DNA from: an uncultured Bacteroidota bacterium
GTDB lineage: Bacteria; Bacteroidota; Bacteroidia; NS11-12g; UBA955
Direction: 5' to 3'
NCBI GenBank assembly: GCA_937867025.1
Contig: CALMKH010000033.1
Location: 1-38,840, forward strand
Length of the DNA: 38,840 bases
The notes under the pieces were generated by a model that saw only the letters and a list, made by a program, of their open reading frames with translations, searched no databases and was not told the DNA's origin. Below are positions 8,521 to 16,145 of this stretch, one piece after another. Position numbers and translations under genes: made by a program. Position 1 is the first letter of the stretch. Every line of letters begins with the position of its first letter.

Positions 8521-9071
8521 TTTTACCGATATACGCATACGGGAGTCCGGTATTGAGAAAAAAAGGCGCAGATATAACCCGGGACTATCCCAACCTGCAG
8601 GAATTGATCAACAATATGTATGAAACCATGTACGACAGTCACGGCATCGGGCTTGCCGCTCCGCAGGTCGGCCTTCCTATAAGGCTGTTCATCGTAGATG
8701 GTTCGCCGATCGAAGACATAGAACCTGCCGGTTTCAAGCAAACATTCATCAACCCGCAGATCATTGAAGAGTGGGGAGAGCCATGGAAATATGAAGAAGG
8801 ATGCCTGAGCATACCTACTATCAGGGAGAATGTGTCGCGCAAGCCGGAATTGAAGATCCGTTATCTCGACGAGCATTTCCAGGAGCATGAAAAGTCTTTT
8901 AAAGGCATGGCCGCACGCATCATACAGCACGAATACGATCATATAGAAGGGCGCCTGTTCATCGACCTCATTTCACCGCTGAAGCGCAACCTGCTGAAAG
9001 GAAAGCTTAACAATATCAGCATGGGCAAGGTGGATCACGATTACAAAATGAGATTTCCTGTTAAAAAATAA
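8517..9071 (+). CDS. def: Peptide deformylase
   Basis: Removes the N-formyl group from new polypeptides; cytoplasmic metalloenzyme (Fe or Zn). 184 aa. All three motifs are intact: GIGLAAPQVG (43-52), EGCLS (94-98, metal-binding Cys96) and QHEYDHIEG (metal ligands His138 and His142 with catalytic Glu139). The start ATG overlaps the ruvX stop. The next gene begins 3 nt after the stop. The C-terminal extension (LKRNLLKGKLNNIS...) is as expected for Bacteroidota deformylases. Confidence 0.97.
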   Translation: MILPIYAYGSPVLRKKGADITRDYPNLQELINNMYETMYDSHGIGLAAPQVGLPIRLFIVDGSPIEDIEPAGFKQTFINPQIIEEWGEPWKYEEGCLSIPTIRENVSRKPELKIRYLDEHFQEHEKSFKGMAARIIQHEYDHIEGRLFIDLISPLKRNLLKGKLNNISMGKVDHDYKMRFPVKK

Positions 9072-9074
9072 CTT

Positions 9075-9419
9075 ATGGAAAGCGACAGGATAAAAGCCTG
9101 GCATGACATTTTAGCCTTTATCAAACAAAGGTTCGGCAAGCAACCCGATATGGATGCGCTACTATTCATTATCGGCATGCGGGAACTCGGCCAGTTGGGC
9201 GAACGCAATTTCAAGAAAGACGAGAAAGTGTCGCTAATGCATATAGCCACATGTAAAGTCCTTAGTTACTCCGGCCATTACGAGCTTGTGGGAGTAGACA
9301 AGGACGGCTGGCCCCACTGGGAACTAAAAAAAAAGATACCCGATATGTCACTTTTAGAACAGGAAACCTATATTCGCGAGCATATAATAGAGTATTTTAT
9401 TAACGAAAAAATCATATGA
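9075..9419 (+). CDS. Conserved-looking small hypothetical protein of the def operon
   Basis: 114 aa, soluble, no signal peptide and no metal-binding motif. Mixed alpha/beta composition with a HIATCKVLSYSGHYELVGVDKDGWPHWEL core. I do not recognise a named domain. It starts 3 nt after def and its stop overlaps the next gene by ATGA (9416-9419), so it is certainly part of the operon and is translated in step. Position suggests a small housekeeping role, but nothing in the sequence defines it. Confidence 0.8.
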   Translation: MESDRIKAWHDILAFIKQRFGKQPDMDALLFIIGMRELGQLGERNFKKDEKVSLMHIATCKVLSYSGHYELVGVDKDGWPHWELKKKIPDMSLLEQETYIREHIIEYFINEKII

Positions 9420-10171
9420 AACATTCATTCAGGCTCTTTGCCATTGCATTTTCAGGCTTTATGCTGATAAGTTTAGCTTCCTGCAGCAATTCGGGTTCCA
9501 ACACGGAAGAAACCGCCAATACCGAAGATATCACCGCTGCCGACCAGACCGGACAAATGGCAGATACACCTCCGGTCAGCCCGGATACAGCCAAGGCAGC
9601 TGCCAGGAATGAAAAGCGCGATACAGTGATCATAAAGACGAGCGAGGGCGATATTACTGTTGTCCTGTACAATGAAACCCCGCTCCACAGGGAGAATTTC
9701 CTTTCACTTGCAAGGTCAAATTACTATAACAACATCATTTTCCACAGGGTTATCAAAGGTTTTATGATACAGACCGGAGATCCCGACAGCAGGAACGCAA
9801 AACCGGGTGTAATGTATGGACAGGGAGGTCCCGGCAGGACCATTCCGGCAGAGATCAGGCCTGAACTCCGCCACAAAAGAGGTACCCTGGCTGCAGCAAG
9901 GCTGGGAGATGAGATAAATCCTGCAAGGGAATCCAGCGGATCCCAGTTCTATATCTGTCATGTGGAGACACCCATGCTTGACGGCAACTACACCATATTC
10001 GGCGAAACTATTGCAGGCATGGACGTGGTTGACAAAATAGCCACCACTCCTACCGCTCCCGGCGACAGGCCGCTGAAAGATATCAAGATCATCAGCACCA
10101 CTGTTAAGGGCGACAAAGCTGACAAGGCCGGCAAGAAAGGTAAAAAAGATGCCGGCACCAAGAGTAAATAA
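9416..10171 (+). CDS. Cyclophilin-type peptidylprolyl isomerase, lipoprotein
   Basis: Cis-trans isomerisation of Xaa-Pro bonds in envelope proteins. 251 aa. A lipoprotein signal (ISLASCSNSG) puts the lipid-modified Cys near residue 23. It is followed by an acidic/Ala-rich linker (about 24-65) and a cyclophilin domain (about 66-235). Active-site features are present: FHRVIKGFMIQTGDP with the catalytic Arg, GGPGRTIPAEI, and SSGSQFYICH. The C-terminus is a Lys/Gly-rich tail (DKADKAGKKGKKD). A second isomerase lies 11 nt downstream, so the pair looks like an old tandem duplication. The acidic linker and basic tail are unlike the partner and may set its location or contacts. Confidence 0.93.
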   Translation: MKHSFRLFAIAFSGFMLISLASCSNSGSNTEETANTEDITAADQTGQMADTPPVSPDTAKAAARNEKRDTVIIKTSEGDITVVLYNETPLHRENFLSLARSNYYNNIIFHRVIKGFMIQTGDPDSRNAKPGVMYGQGGPGRTIPAEIRPELRHKRGTLAAARLGDEINPARESSGSQFYICHVETPMLDGNYTIFGETIAGMDVVDKIATTPTAPGDRPLKDIKIISTTVKGDKADKAGKKGKKDAGTKSK

Positions 10172-10182
10172 TTCATAGCATT

Positions 10183-10806
10183 ATGAAAAACATATACTGG
10201 CTGATCAGCTGCGCGCTGTTGTTAAGCCTTGCCTGTAAAAAAGAAAAAACCAACGATGACCCGAAAGAGGATGTCATTGAAATAAACACCTCATACGGCA
10301 ACATGTATGTATGGCTGTACAAGGCCACGCCCCTGCACAGGGATAATTTCCTGAAGCTGGCAGGGGAAAAATATTTTGACAGTACAACCTTTCACCGTGT
10401 GATACCAGGATTCATGATACAGGGTGGCGATCCTAACAGCCGGGACAGTGATCCCAGCAATGACGGTCAGGGCGGTCCGGCCTATACCATTCCGGCGGAA
10501 ATAAAACAGGAAATCAGGCATAAGCGGGGCGTGATCGCTGCGGCCAGGACGAATAATCCCCAGAAAGCTTCCAGCGGATCACAGTTCTATATCAGTGTCA
10601 GCACATCCGGCACAGCCAGCCTTGACGACAACTATACTGTGTTCGGCTATGTGATGAAAGGCATGGAGTGTGCCGACAGCATTGTCAAACAACCACGCAC
10701 CAGCAGCACCAACAGGCCGATACAGAACCAATACATGCAGGTAAGGGTCATAAAGAAAAGTCTGAAGGAAATTAAAGAGGAATACGGTTACGAGCCGGAA
10801 TTCTGA
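10183..10806 (+). CDS. Cyclophilin-type peptidylprolyl isomerase, lipoprotein (second copy)
   Basis: 207 aa. Lipobox LSLAC near residue 18, then a short charged linker (KKEKTNDDPKED) and the cyclophilin domain directly after it. Active-site segments are FHRVIPGFMIQGGDP, GGPAYTIPAEI and SSGSQFYISV. It has a longer C-terminal end (IKKSLKEIKEEYGYEPEF) than its neighbour. It is the last gene of the ruvX-def cluster and converges on the permease gene, 35 bp away. Sequence order and shared IPAEI..E.RHKRG.(L/I)AAAR with the upstream gene support duplication. Substrates are unknown; T9SS substrates in this window are plausible clients, by inference only. Confidence 0.93.
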   Translation: MKNIYWLISCALLLSLACKKEKTNDDPKEDVIEINTSYGNMYVWLYKATPLHRDNFLKLAGEKYFDSTTFHRVIPGFMIQGGDPNSRDSDPSNDGQGGPAYTIPAEIKQEIRHKRGVIAAARTNNPQKASSGSQFYISVSTSGTASLDDNYTVFGYVMKGMECADSIVKQPRTSSTNRPIQNQYMQVRVIKKSLKEIKEEYGYEPEF

Positions 10807-10841
10807 AAGTATACCTGAAAGACCTGCTCACCACCGGACTT

Positions 10842-12038
10842 CTACAAGCCTTTCACTGATTTTACAGCCGGATAGATGCCGGTCAGCAAACCAAGTCCTA
10901 AAGCCGTGGCTGCTACCAGCAGCACATCGTTCAGCATAAGCTTTACCGGATAACTCTCAATAATGGCTCCCTGCATCGTGATAAGTCCGTATGTTTCCTG
11001 AAGATATACCAAGACCACCCCTATCAGCAAGCCGGCCAGCGCTCCTATGCCTGCTATCATAAAACCGTTGCTTAAGAAAATATTCCTGATAAGCGAATGG
11101 CTTGCCCCCATTCCCGAAAGGGTTCTGATATCATCCTTTTTTTCGATCACCAGCATGGTAAGGCTTCCCAGGGCATTAAATGCCGCTATAAGCAGTATGA
11201 ACGTCAGTATGGCATAACTCGCCCACTTCTCGCTTTTGAACATTTTATAGAGGGATGCCTGCTGTTCCATACGGTTTTGCACCTTAAAGCCCGGACCCAG
11301 TACGGTTTTTGTTTTTTGTATAACCTCCTCCACATCGGCGTCCTGTTGCACTTTCAGTTCAAGCGCCGACACCATGCCGTCCCTTTCAAACAGCTGCCTC
11401 GCGAAATCAAGTGGGACAAATACGTAACGGTTATTGATGTATTCATCCAGGCTGACGACCCCTGACGGCTCGATCTCCATCTGGCTGATGGCCCCGGGAT
11501 CCGACACGGCATAGTCGCCCCGCCTGGGCGTCAGCAGGGATATCAGGCTGAACGGTCCGCCCACATTGGTATTGATCTTGTGATCGATGCCCGCGCCGAG
11601 CACAATGTAGTTGGCATTGTTTTTTTTCAGCAAAGCCTCCCCGTTCGTTACACGGCTTGACAGATCGTTCGTCTCAAAATACGATGTATCCACTCCCCTG
11701 ACCGTACAAACGGTCTGGTAACTACTGTTCTTGATTACGGCGTTGTCTTCAAGAACCGGCTGGATAAATGCCAGGCCCTCTATGTGTTTAAGTTTGTTCC
11801 TGTATGCGTGTTCTTCAAAGACTTTTCCTTCATTGAGCGTTACCTTGATATCTGGATTGAACTTATTGTACATGGAAAATATGAGCTCCTCAAAACCGTT
11901 CATGGTGCTGAGTATGATGATAAGTGCGGCTGTACAGACCGCGAATGCCAGAACAGCAATGGATGATATAATATTGATGGCGTTTCTTTTCTTCCTGGCG
12001 AAAAGATACCGTTTAGCTATGTAAAGGGACGTGTTCAA
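10842..12038 (-). CDS. FtsX-like ABC transporter permease of LolC/LolE type
   Basis: 398-aa inner-membrane protein. One N-terminal helix (INIISSIAVLAFAVCTAALIIILSTM, about 22-47) with the typical preceding RYLFARKKRN segment, a large periplasmic domain (about 50-270), and three C-terminal helices (about 275-390) including the IYPAVKSVKGL end. This topology and the N-terminal motif match lipoprotein-release permeases (LolC/E) and the wider FtsX/MacB group. No ATPase gene is adjacent, so it must use one encoded elsewhere. It overlaps the upstream methyltransferase gene by 4 nt and is the last gene of the rbfA operon. Lipoprotein sorting is the likely but unproven role. Confidence 0.88.
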   Translation of the reverse strand: MNTSLYIAKRYLFARKKRNAINIISSIAVLAFAVCTAALIIILSTMNGFEELIFSMYNKFNPDIKVTLNEGKVFEEHAYRNKLKHIEGLAFIQPVLEDNAVIKNSSYQTVCTVRGVDTSYFETNDLSSRVTNGEALLKKNNANYIVLGAGIDHKINTNVGGPFSLISLLTPRRGDYAVSDPGAISQMEIEPSGVVSLDEYINNRYVFVPLDFARQLFERDGMVSALELKVQQDADVEEVIQKTKTVLGPGFKVQNRMEQQASLYKMFKSEKWASYAILTFILLIAAFNALGSLTMLVIEKKDDIRTLSGMGASHSLIRNIFLSNGFMIAGIGALAGLLIGVVLVYLQETYGLITMQGAIIESYPVKLMLNDVLLVAATALGLGLLTGIYPAVKSVKGL

Positions 12039-12847
12039 GACTGTTTAAACGCTTTTACGACAATACATTTTCCTTTTTTGTGGCGCAGCGTCACGTCCAG
12101 AAAATTAAAGAGGATAACGAAAGGTATGCAAATGACGGAATAAAAAGGCAGTATCAGGAAAAAAAGCCTGGAGGTCTTTACCATGTAAGAGGGCCACCCT
12201 GTTGTAAGCTTCCAGCTCAGTACGCCCGGTGTACCGTAGACATAACGGGCCTTCATTTTTGAAAAGCCAGCTTCACGCAGTTTGGCTTTGAGTTCTATCA
12301 GGCTGTAACCGTTCCTGTAACGTTTGTCCTTGTATACATTGGTAGTGAGTTTATTATCGCGTTCGTCCGCATAATTACTCGAATTGAACACCAGCAGCAT
12401 ACCCGGTTTTTTTAAGCACTCATACATGTTTTTAAGCGCCAGCCTGTCATCTTCTATATAGTTGAGAAGATTGATGGCCATACACAGGTCGAACGTCTTT
12501 GGCTGATGAAAACTCAGTATGTCGCCGGTCCTGCAGTATATGTTCTTTACTCCTTCATCCTTGTAATAATTGGATGATTGTGCCACCATGCGGCTGTTCT
12601 TGTCAATGGCCAGCACATTGAATTTGGATTTCTGACGCGCAAAGAGGCCCAGAAGCTGCCCCATGCCGAAACCTGCATATAATACATGCTGAACTTTAGA
12701 CTTGCGCCTGCCGCAGAGCATGATCTCTTTCCGGATGATATTATTCTTAAGGAGCAGCGAACGTGTCAGGAGAATGTAGGCTTTCCTGAACCTGGAATGT
12801 TTTCCGAGGGCATCAGCGAAAATATCAGTGTTGCAGCTTGCGGGCAC
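12035..12847 (-). CDS. Class I SAM-dependent methyltransferase, membrane-associated
   Basis: 270 aa. Motif I for S-adenosylmethionine binding appears as VLYAGFGMGQLLGLF (about 55-69), followed by VLAIDKNSRMV (acidic end of strand 2) and FDLCMAINLLNYIEDD (post-motif). C-terminally, SRLFFLILPFYSVICIPFVILFNFL is a hydrophobic stretch that probably anchors it in the membrane. The start is a GTG at 12847, 4 nt past the rbfA stop, and the stop overlaps the permease gene. The acceptor (small molecule, lipid or protein) cannot be told. Close coupling to the permease is notable. Confidence 0.83.
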   Translation of the reverse strand: MPASCNTDIFADALGKHSRFRKAYILLTRSLLLKNNIIRKEIMLCGRRKSKVQHVLYAGFGMGQLLGLFARQKSKFNVLAIDKNSRMVAQSSNYYKDEGVKNIYCRTGDILSFHQPKTFDLCMAINLLNYIEDDRLALKNMYECLKKPGMLLVFNSSNYADERDNKLTTNVYKDKRYRNGYSLIELKAKLREAGFSKMKARYVYGTPGVLSWKLTTGWPSYMVKTSRLFFLILPFYSVICIPFVILFNFLDVTLRHKKGKCIVVKAFKQS

Positions 12848-12851
12848 TTAT

Positions 12852-13226
12852 TTACTTTCCTTTTTTTTCCCGTGCTTCCCGTTCTTCCCTCAACTGATCA
12901 AAGAGTTTCTCGAACTTGACCACATTTTCGAGGCTGTTATCTTCAAAAAAAGAAAGCTCAGGGATGATCCGTACCGAATTGCGTATCTTCGAGGCAAGCT
13001 CCTTGCGAATATGCTTGTTGTAAAGGTTGACAAGATCCATTATGGCTGCCTTGTTCTTTACATTATAGATGCTGAGGTACACTTTCACGTACCCCAGGTC
13101 GGGGCTTGAGCTTACATCAGTCACCGTAATAAATGCCCCTTCAAACCAGTCGTGCATTCTTGACTGGAAAATGGCGCCGAGTTCCCTCTGCATCTCCTTA
13201 TTAAATTTTTCTGTCCGTGTACTCAT
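12852..13226 (-). CDS. rbfA: Ribosome-binding factor A
   Basis: Binds the 30S subunit during late maturation of the 16S 5' end and supports growth in the cold. I take the ATG at 13226 (MSTRTEKFNKEMQRELG...), giving 124 aa, close to the family's usual size; an upstream in-frame start ten codons earlier would lie in or before the promoter box. KH-type fold marks: ITVTDVSSSPDLGYVKVYLSIY, then KHIRKELASKIRNSVRIIPELSFFEDNS. The C-terminus is highly charged (LREEREAREKKGK). First gene of the minus-strand operon rbfA-methyltransferase-permease. TAACTTTG lies 12 nt before the ATG. Confidence 0.93.
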   Translation of the reverse strand: MSTRTEKFNKEMQRELGAIFQSRMHDWFEGAFITVTDVSSSPDLGYVKVYLSIYNVKNKAAIMDLVNLYNKHIRKELASKIRNSVRIIPELSFFEDNSLENVVKFEKLFDQLREEREAREKKGK

Positions 13227-13238
13227 AAAAATCCACTG

Positions 13239-13246
13239 CAAAGTTA
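13239..13246 (-). promoter_or_regulatory. -7 box for the rbfA operon (TAACTTTG)
   Basis: Perfect TAnnTTTG on the minus strand, 12 nt upstream of the preferred rbfA ATG. It argues against the longer rbfA reading frame, whose start would lie upstream of the box. No -33 match at standard spacing. Confidence 0.45.
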
Positions 13247-13258
13247 TAATTTGCAAGC

Positions 13259-13290
13259 CTTGTTTTCACGTTTTTATTAAAATAATTTTA
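13259..13290 (+). promoter_or_regulatory. Candidate promoter for the LysE-type exporter
   Basis: CTTG (13259-13262), 20-nt spacer, TAATTTTA (13283-13290). Each box has one mismatch to the phylum consensus, and the spacing is ideal. Divergent from the rbfA box. Confidence 0.35.
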
Positions 13291-13309
13291 ATTATAAAAG
13301 AAAGATAGC

Positions 13310-13936
13310 ATGCATGTGTTCAATTGTATCTGGCAGGGGCTGACAACAGGAGTTGTACTAAGTCTTATGCTGGGCACTGTCTTCTTTTCACTGATACGCA
13401 ACAGCCTTAAGTATGGTTATCATTCAGGCGTTTATATTTCGCTGGGAGTTATTGTGTGCGACATCATGTTCATCTCACTTGGCATTGCCAGTCACGGTTT
13501 TGCGGTTTTCCTGAAAAATTATAACCATTCTATTTCTGTTGTGGGAGGAGTAGTGCTGGCATTAATGGGAGTTTACATGATAGTCAGGGCAAAGCCGAAA
13601 ATCCAGGAAGGAAAGGAATTTGTGCCGAAAAAGAACCCGCATTACTATTTCTTCGCCAGCGGCTTCCTGTTGAACGTGCTGAATCCTATCAACTTCTTCA
13701 GCTGGCTCGGCATCAGTACCATGCTGACAAGCCAGTACAATTATGACATTCCGGACAAGATCATATTCTTTACGGCCAGCCTGGTAAGCATATTCGTCGT
13801 TGAAATAATGATTGCCCACTCAGCGCATAAATTAAAAAAAATGGTAACTCCGCTGGTGTTGAAAAGGATCAACCAGGTGTCCGGATCGGTCTTCCTCCTC
13901 CTCGGTTTGCGCCTTGCACTAGGCATGTACCTTTAG
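13310..13936 (+). CDS. LysE/RhtB family exporter
   Basis: 208-aa inner-membrane protein with about six helices, probably exporting amino acids or related metabolites. N-terminal WQGLTTGVVLSLMLGTVFFSLI has the family's helix 1 pattern. Helices 2 and 3 follow, then a polar loop (KPKIQEGKEFVPKKNPHYYF) and the hallmark GFLLNVLNPINFFSWLG in helix 4, equivalent to the FxxNxxNP motif of LysE proteins. The substrate is unknown. Its 3' end overlaps that of pnuC by 4 bp in convergent orientation (13933-13936). Confidence 0.9.
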   Translation: MHVFNCIWQGLTTGVVLSLMLGTVFFSLIRNSLKYGYHSGVYISLGVIVCDIMFISLGIASHGFAVFLKNYNHSISVVGGVVLALMGVYMIVRAKPKIQEGKEFVPKKNPHYYFFASGFLLNVLNPINFFSWLGISTMLTSQYNYDIPDKIIFFTASLVSIFVVEIMIAHSAHKLKKMVTPLVLKRINQVSGSVFLLLGLRLALGMYL

Positions 13937-14523
13937 CCCTCCTGTTTTTTTTTACCTTTGCTCCAGGCCTGCAATCCGAAGCAGGAAAAAACAGCAAGTC
14001 CCAGCATCAGCAGGGAATACAGATAAAGCGTTTCCCCCGTATGCAGCGATTTCCAGAGGTATAAGCCAGAAAAAGCAAGATTACAAATGATCCAGTACCA
14101 CCATGTGGATATATCCTTCCGGATTTCAAGAACGGTGGCGAGAATAGAGAAGATGGCCAGAAGCACATCAGCATAGAGGATGGTTTCGCCCGTAGTGAAA
14201 TTGAGCAATTCGCACACAAAAAAAGAAAGGCCGGTTCCAATGGCGATCCACAGCAGGTGGAAGTACCATTTTATGCCGTATGAAGGCTCCTTGTCCGCTA
14301 TATAGGAATTCCAGTTGATAAAGCCCGCAATGCCGAGAAGGGCGTAGATAATATTCAGCAGTGAACTTCCGTACAGGTTATTATGATAAAACAGCCATGC
14401 CGATAACGCTGAGGCCACAATTCCGAAAAACCAGGCTATGGCTTTTTTCTTTACTGCGAGATATATATAAACAACCGTGCCAATGACGGAAAGAATTTCT
14501 ACTAAAATCAACACCTGTGGCAA
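13933..14523 (-). CDS. pnuC: Nicotinamide riboside transporter PnuC family
   Basis: 196-aa membrane protein with about seven helices, importing nicotinamide riboside or a related vitamin for NAD synthesis. Family marks are GIAGFINWNSY (the W-x-W-like helix 3 region), TTGETILYADVLLAIFSILATVLEIRKDISTWWYWIICNLAFSGLYLWKSL, and the last helix. The TW.YWI.CN block is the classic PnuC substrate-site signature. The start is uncertain: TTG at 14523, GTG at 14514 and TTG at 14511 are all possible. A CATCTTTG box (14521-14528, minus) would favour the GTG at 14514 as a near-leaderless start. Vitamin specificity is inferred; no nadR or thiamine gene lies next to it. Confidence 0.88.
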   Translation of the reverse strand: MPQVLILVEILSVIGTVVYIYLAVKKKAIAWFFGIVASALSAWLFYHNNLYGSSLLNIIYALLGIAGFINWNSYIADKEPSYGIKWYFHLLWIAIGTGLSFFVCELLNFTTGETILYADVLLAIFSILATVLEIRKDISTWWYWIICNLAFSGLYLWKSLHTGETLYLYSLLMLGLAVFSCFGLQAWSKGKKKQEG

Positions 14524-14553
14524 AGATGCGTTTATTTAAAGAATTTATACATT

Positions 14554-14561
14554 TATTTTTG
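14554..14561 (+). promoter_or_regulatory. -7 box TATTTTTG of first OMP-like paralogue
   Basis: Perfect TAnnTTTG with TTTA (14531-14534) 19 nt upstream. It ends 8 nt before a GTG at 14570 and overlaps the earlier GTG at 14561, so the later start is favoured. Confidence 0.5.
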
Positions 14562-14569
14562 TGAACAGC

Positions 14570-15229
14570 GTGAAAAAATATGCTCTCCTGGCCATCTGGC
14601 TTCTGACCATCCGCAGCGAGGCTCAGATCAAACACATGTTTGACACCATACGCTATGACCTCAAACAAAGACCAAGATCATTTTTCCTGAGTCTCGACGG
14701 CAAGACCTCCATCATACGCGACCTGCAGTTAAAAATGTTCGGCCTGCAGGCAGGTTACCTGTACAACAGGCGCACCAATATGTACATCGGTTATTACTCA
14801 ACGCTCGACAATGCGCACCGTATTTACCGGAACCCCACAGCACCGCCGGGAACGGAAGATTCCAACACTATTTATACGGTGTATGGCCTTGCCTATTTTA
14901 ACCTGGGATGCGAATATTACTTTTACAACTCAAGGAAATGGCGGCTCTCGTTTCCTGCGGGTATAGGCATTGGGGCCGGTTGGGATAAATTCTCCACCTC
15001 AACAAAGTTCCTCGAACAGAAGACTTCATTTGTACTCCCCCTTGAACTGGGATTCAATGCCAGTTATAAACTTAAGTGGTGGCTGTGGATAGGAGCCGGT
15101 ATCGGAACGCGCTTGTCGCTGGCTTCAGGACAATACAACGGTCCATTTTATACGTACGGGTTGCAACTCAAGACAGGAGAAATATACCGGAGAACCAAAA
15201 AATGGGTAAAATCGTGGAAGGGCGATTGA
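14570..15229 (+). CDS. Predicted outer-membrane beta-barrel-like protein (paralogue 1)
   Basis: 219 aa from the GTG at 14570. An N-terminal signal peptide (KKYALLAIWLLTIRSEAQ) would be cut after Ala-Gln-like residues. The mature part alternates aromatic and polar residues in short strands (YLYNRRTNMYIGYYSTL, FNLGCEYYFYNSRKWRLSFPAGIGIGAGWDKF, WWLWIGAGIGTRLSL), suggesting a small outer-membrane barrel. I recognise no named domain. The gene at 15407 is a clear paralogue, sharing HM.DTIR.DLK, IRDLQL.M.G.Q.GYL and the WIGAG.GTR.SLAS..YNGPF end. A longer start (GTG 14561) is possible, but it overlaps the promoter box. Confidence 0.8.
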   Translation: MKKYALLAIWLLTIRSEAQIKHMFDTIRYDLKQRPRSFFLSLDGKTSIIRDLQLKMFGLQAGYLYNRRTNMYIGYYSTLDNAHRIYRNPTAPPGTEDSNTIYTVYGLAYFNLGCEYYFYNSRKWRLSFPAGIGIGAGWDKFSTSTKFLEQKTSFVLPLELGFNASYKLKWWLWIGAGIGTRLSLASGQYNGPFYTYGLQLKTGEIYRRTKKWVKSWKGD

Positions 15230-15393
15230 CCATATACAAGGTAAAATCCCGGTTTGCAAAGCACCAAACATGACGGGTTCAACGCTTGTATTGATTGATT
15301 ACAACGGCATTACATCGGAAGCCTTTATCGTCAAAATCCACTAAACACAACAGCTGTGGGTTATTCGCCCAATATTTCCCAGCCTTTTGCGTT

Positions 15394-15401
15394 TAATTTT
15401 G
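15394..15401 (+). promoter_or_regulatory. -7 box TAATTTTG of second OMP-like paralogue
   Basis: Perfect TAnnTTTG ending 5 nt before the first of three consecutive ATG codons (15407-15415). No clear -33 element. Same placement as in the first paralogue. Confidence 0.45.
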
Positions 15402-15406
15402 CAGTA

Positions 15407-16066
15407 ATGATGATGAAACGGTTTCTCCTTGCAGGCTGCCTGGTTTTTGCTCTGAATGGCAACGGTCAGTTAAGGCATATGTGCGACACCATCAGGTGCG
15501 ATCTGAAAAAAGAAAATACCCTTGCCCTGGGTCTTGACAGCAAGAACAGTTTTATTCGTGATCTCCAGCTCACCATGTACGGGGCACAGGTCGGCTACCT
15601 TTTCAATAAGCGCACCAACATCCATATCGGCCTGTACACCACGTTCAACAGGAAAAAAACGGTGTATGACAACCCCAGTGCGGGATACGACCGCACCGAC
15701 TCCAACACCGTATTCAACAAATTCGGCATGACCTATCTCAACCTTGAAGGCGAGTACTATTTCTATAACAGCGGCAAATGGCGCTTTTCCATTCCTGCCG
15801 GCATTGGCCTGGGCATGGGTTGGGACAAGTATTATAAGAACAATCAATACACACACAAAACAACTGCACTGGTGATACCGGTCGAAGCGGGATTTAACGC
15901 CACATATAAGCTGAGCTGGTGGGTATGGATCGGAGCCGGCCTGGGCACCCGCGTGTCCCTGGCCTCACAAAAATACAATGGCCCTTTCTTTACATACGGC
16001 CTGCAATTCCAGACCGAAGAAATATACAAAAGAACCAGGAAGTGGTTTGAGTCGGCAAAGAGGTGA
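15407..16066 (+). CDS. Predicted outer-membrane beta-barrel-like protein (paralogue 2)
   Basis: 219 aa from the first of three tandem ATGs; the third ATG (15413) aligns best with the start of paralogue 1. Signal peptide MKRFLLAGCLVFALNGNGQ; mature part as in paralogue 1, with GEYYFYNSGKWRFSIPAGIGLGMGWDKYY and WWVWIGAGLGTRVSLAS. Divergence between the two is concentrated in the segments after the third strand (KKTVYDNPSAGYDRTD versus HRIYRNPTAPPGTED), as expected for surface loops. About 180 bp separate the genes and each has its own -7 box. The longer frame from 15356 would run through the promoter and is rejected. Function unknown. Confidence 0.8.
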   Translation: MMMKRFLLAGCLVFALNGNGQLRHMCDTIRCDLKKENTLALGLDSKNSFIRDLQLTMYGAQVGYLFNKRTNIHIGLYTTFNRKKTVYDNPSAGYDRTDSNTVFNKFGMTYLNLEGEYYFYNSGKWRFSIPAGIGLGMGWDKYYKNNQYTHKTTALVIPVEAGFNATYKLSWWVWIGAGLGTRVSLASQKYNGPFFTYGLQFQTEEIYKRTRKWFESAKR

Positions 16067-16107
16067 TGCATCCGGTTGTATCCGGACCCTTTTGTTTTAA
16101 AACAAAA

Positions 16108-16133
16108 CTCCCCGAAAATTTTATTCCGGGGAG
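16108..16133. terminator. Bidirectional terminator between convergent genes
   Basis: Stem CTCCCCG (16108-16114)/CGGGGAG (16127-16133) with a 12-nt AT loop. A-rich sequence (AAAACAAAA) lies on the left and TTCAAATAA on the right. A 16-bp perfect palindrome TTTGTTTTAAAACAAA (16091-16106) adjoins it. It lies between the 3' ends of paralogue 2 and the thioredoxin gene. Confidence 0.6.
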
Positions 16134-16145
16134 CTTCAAATAATC

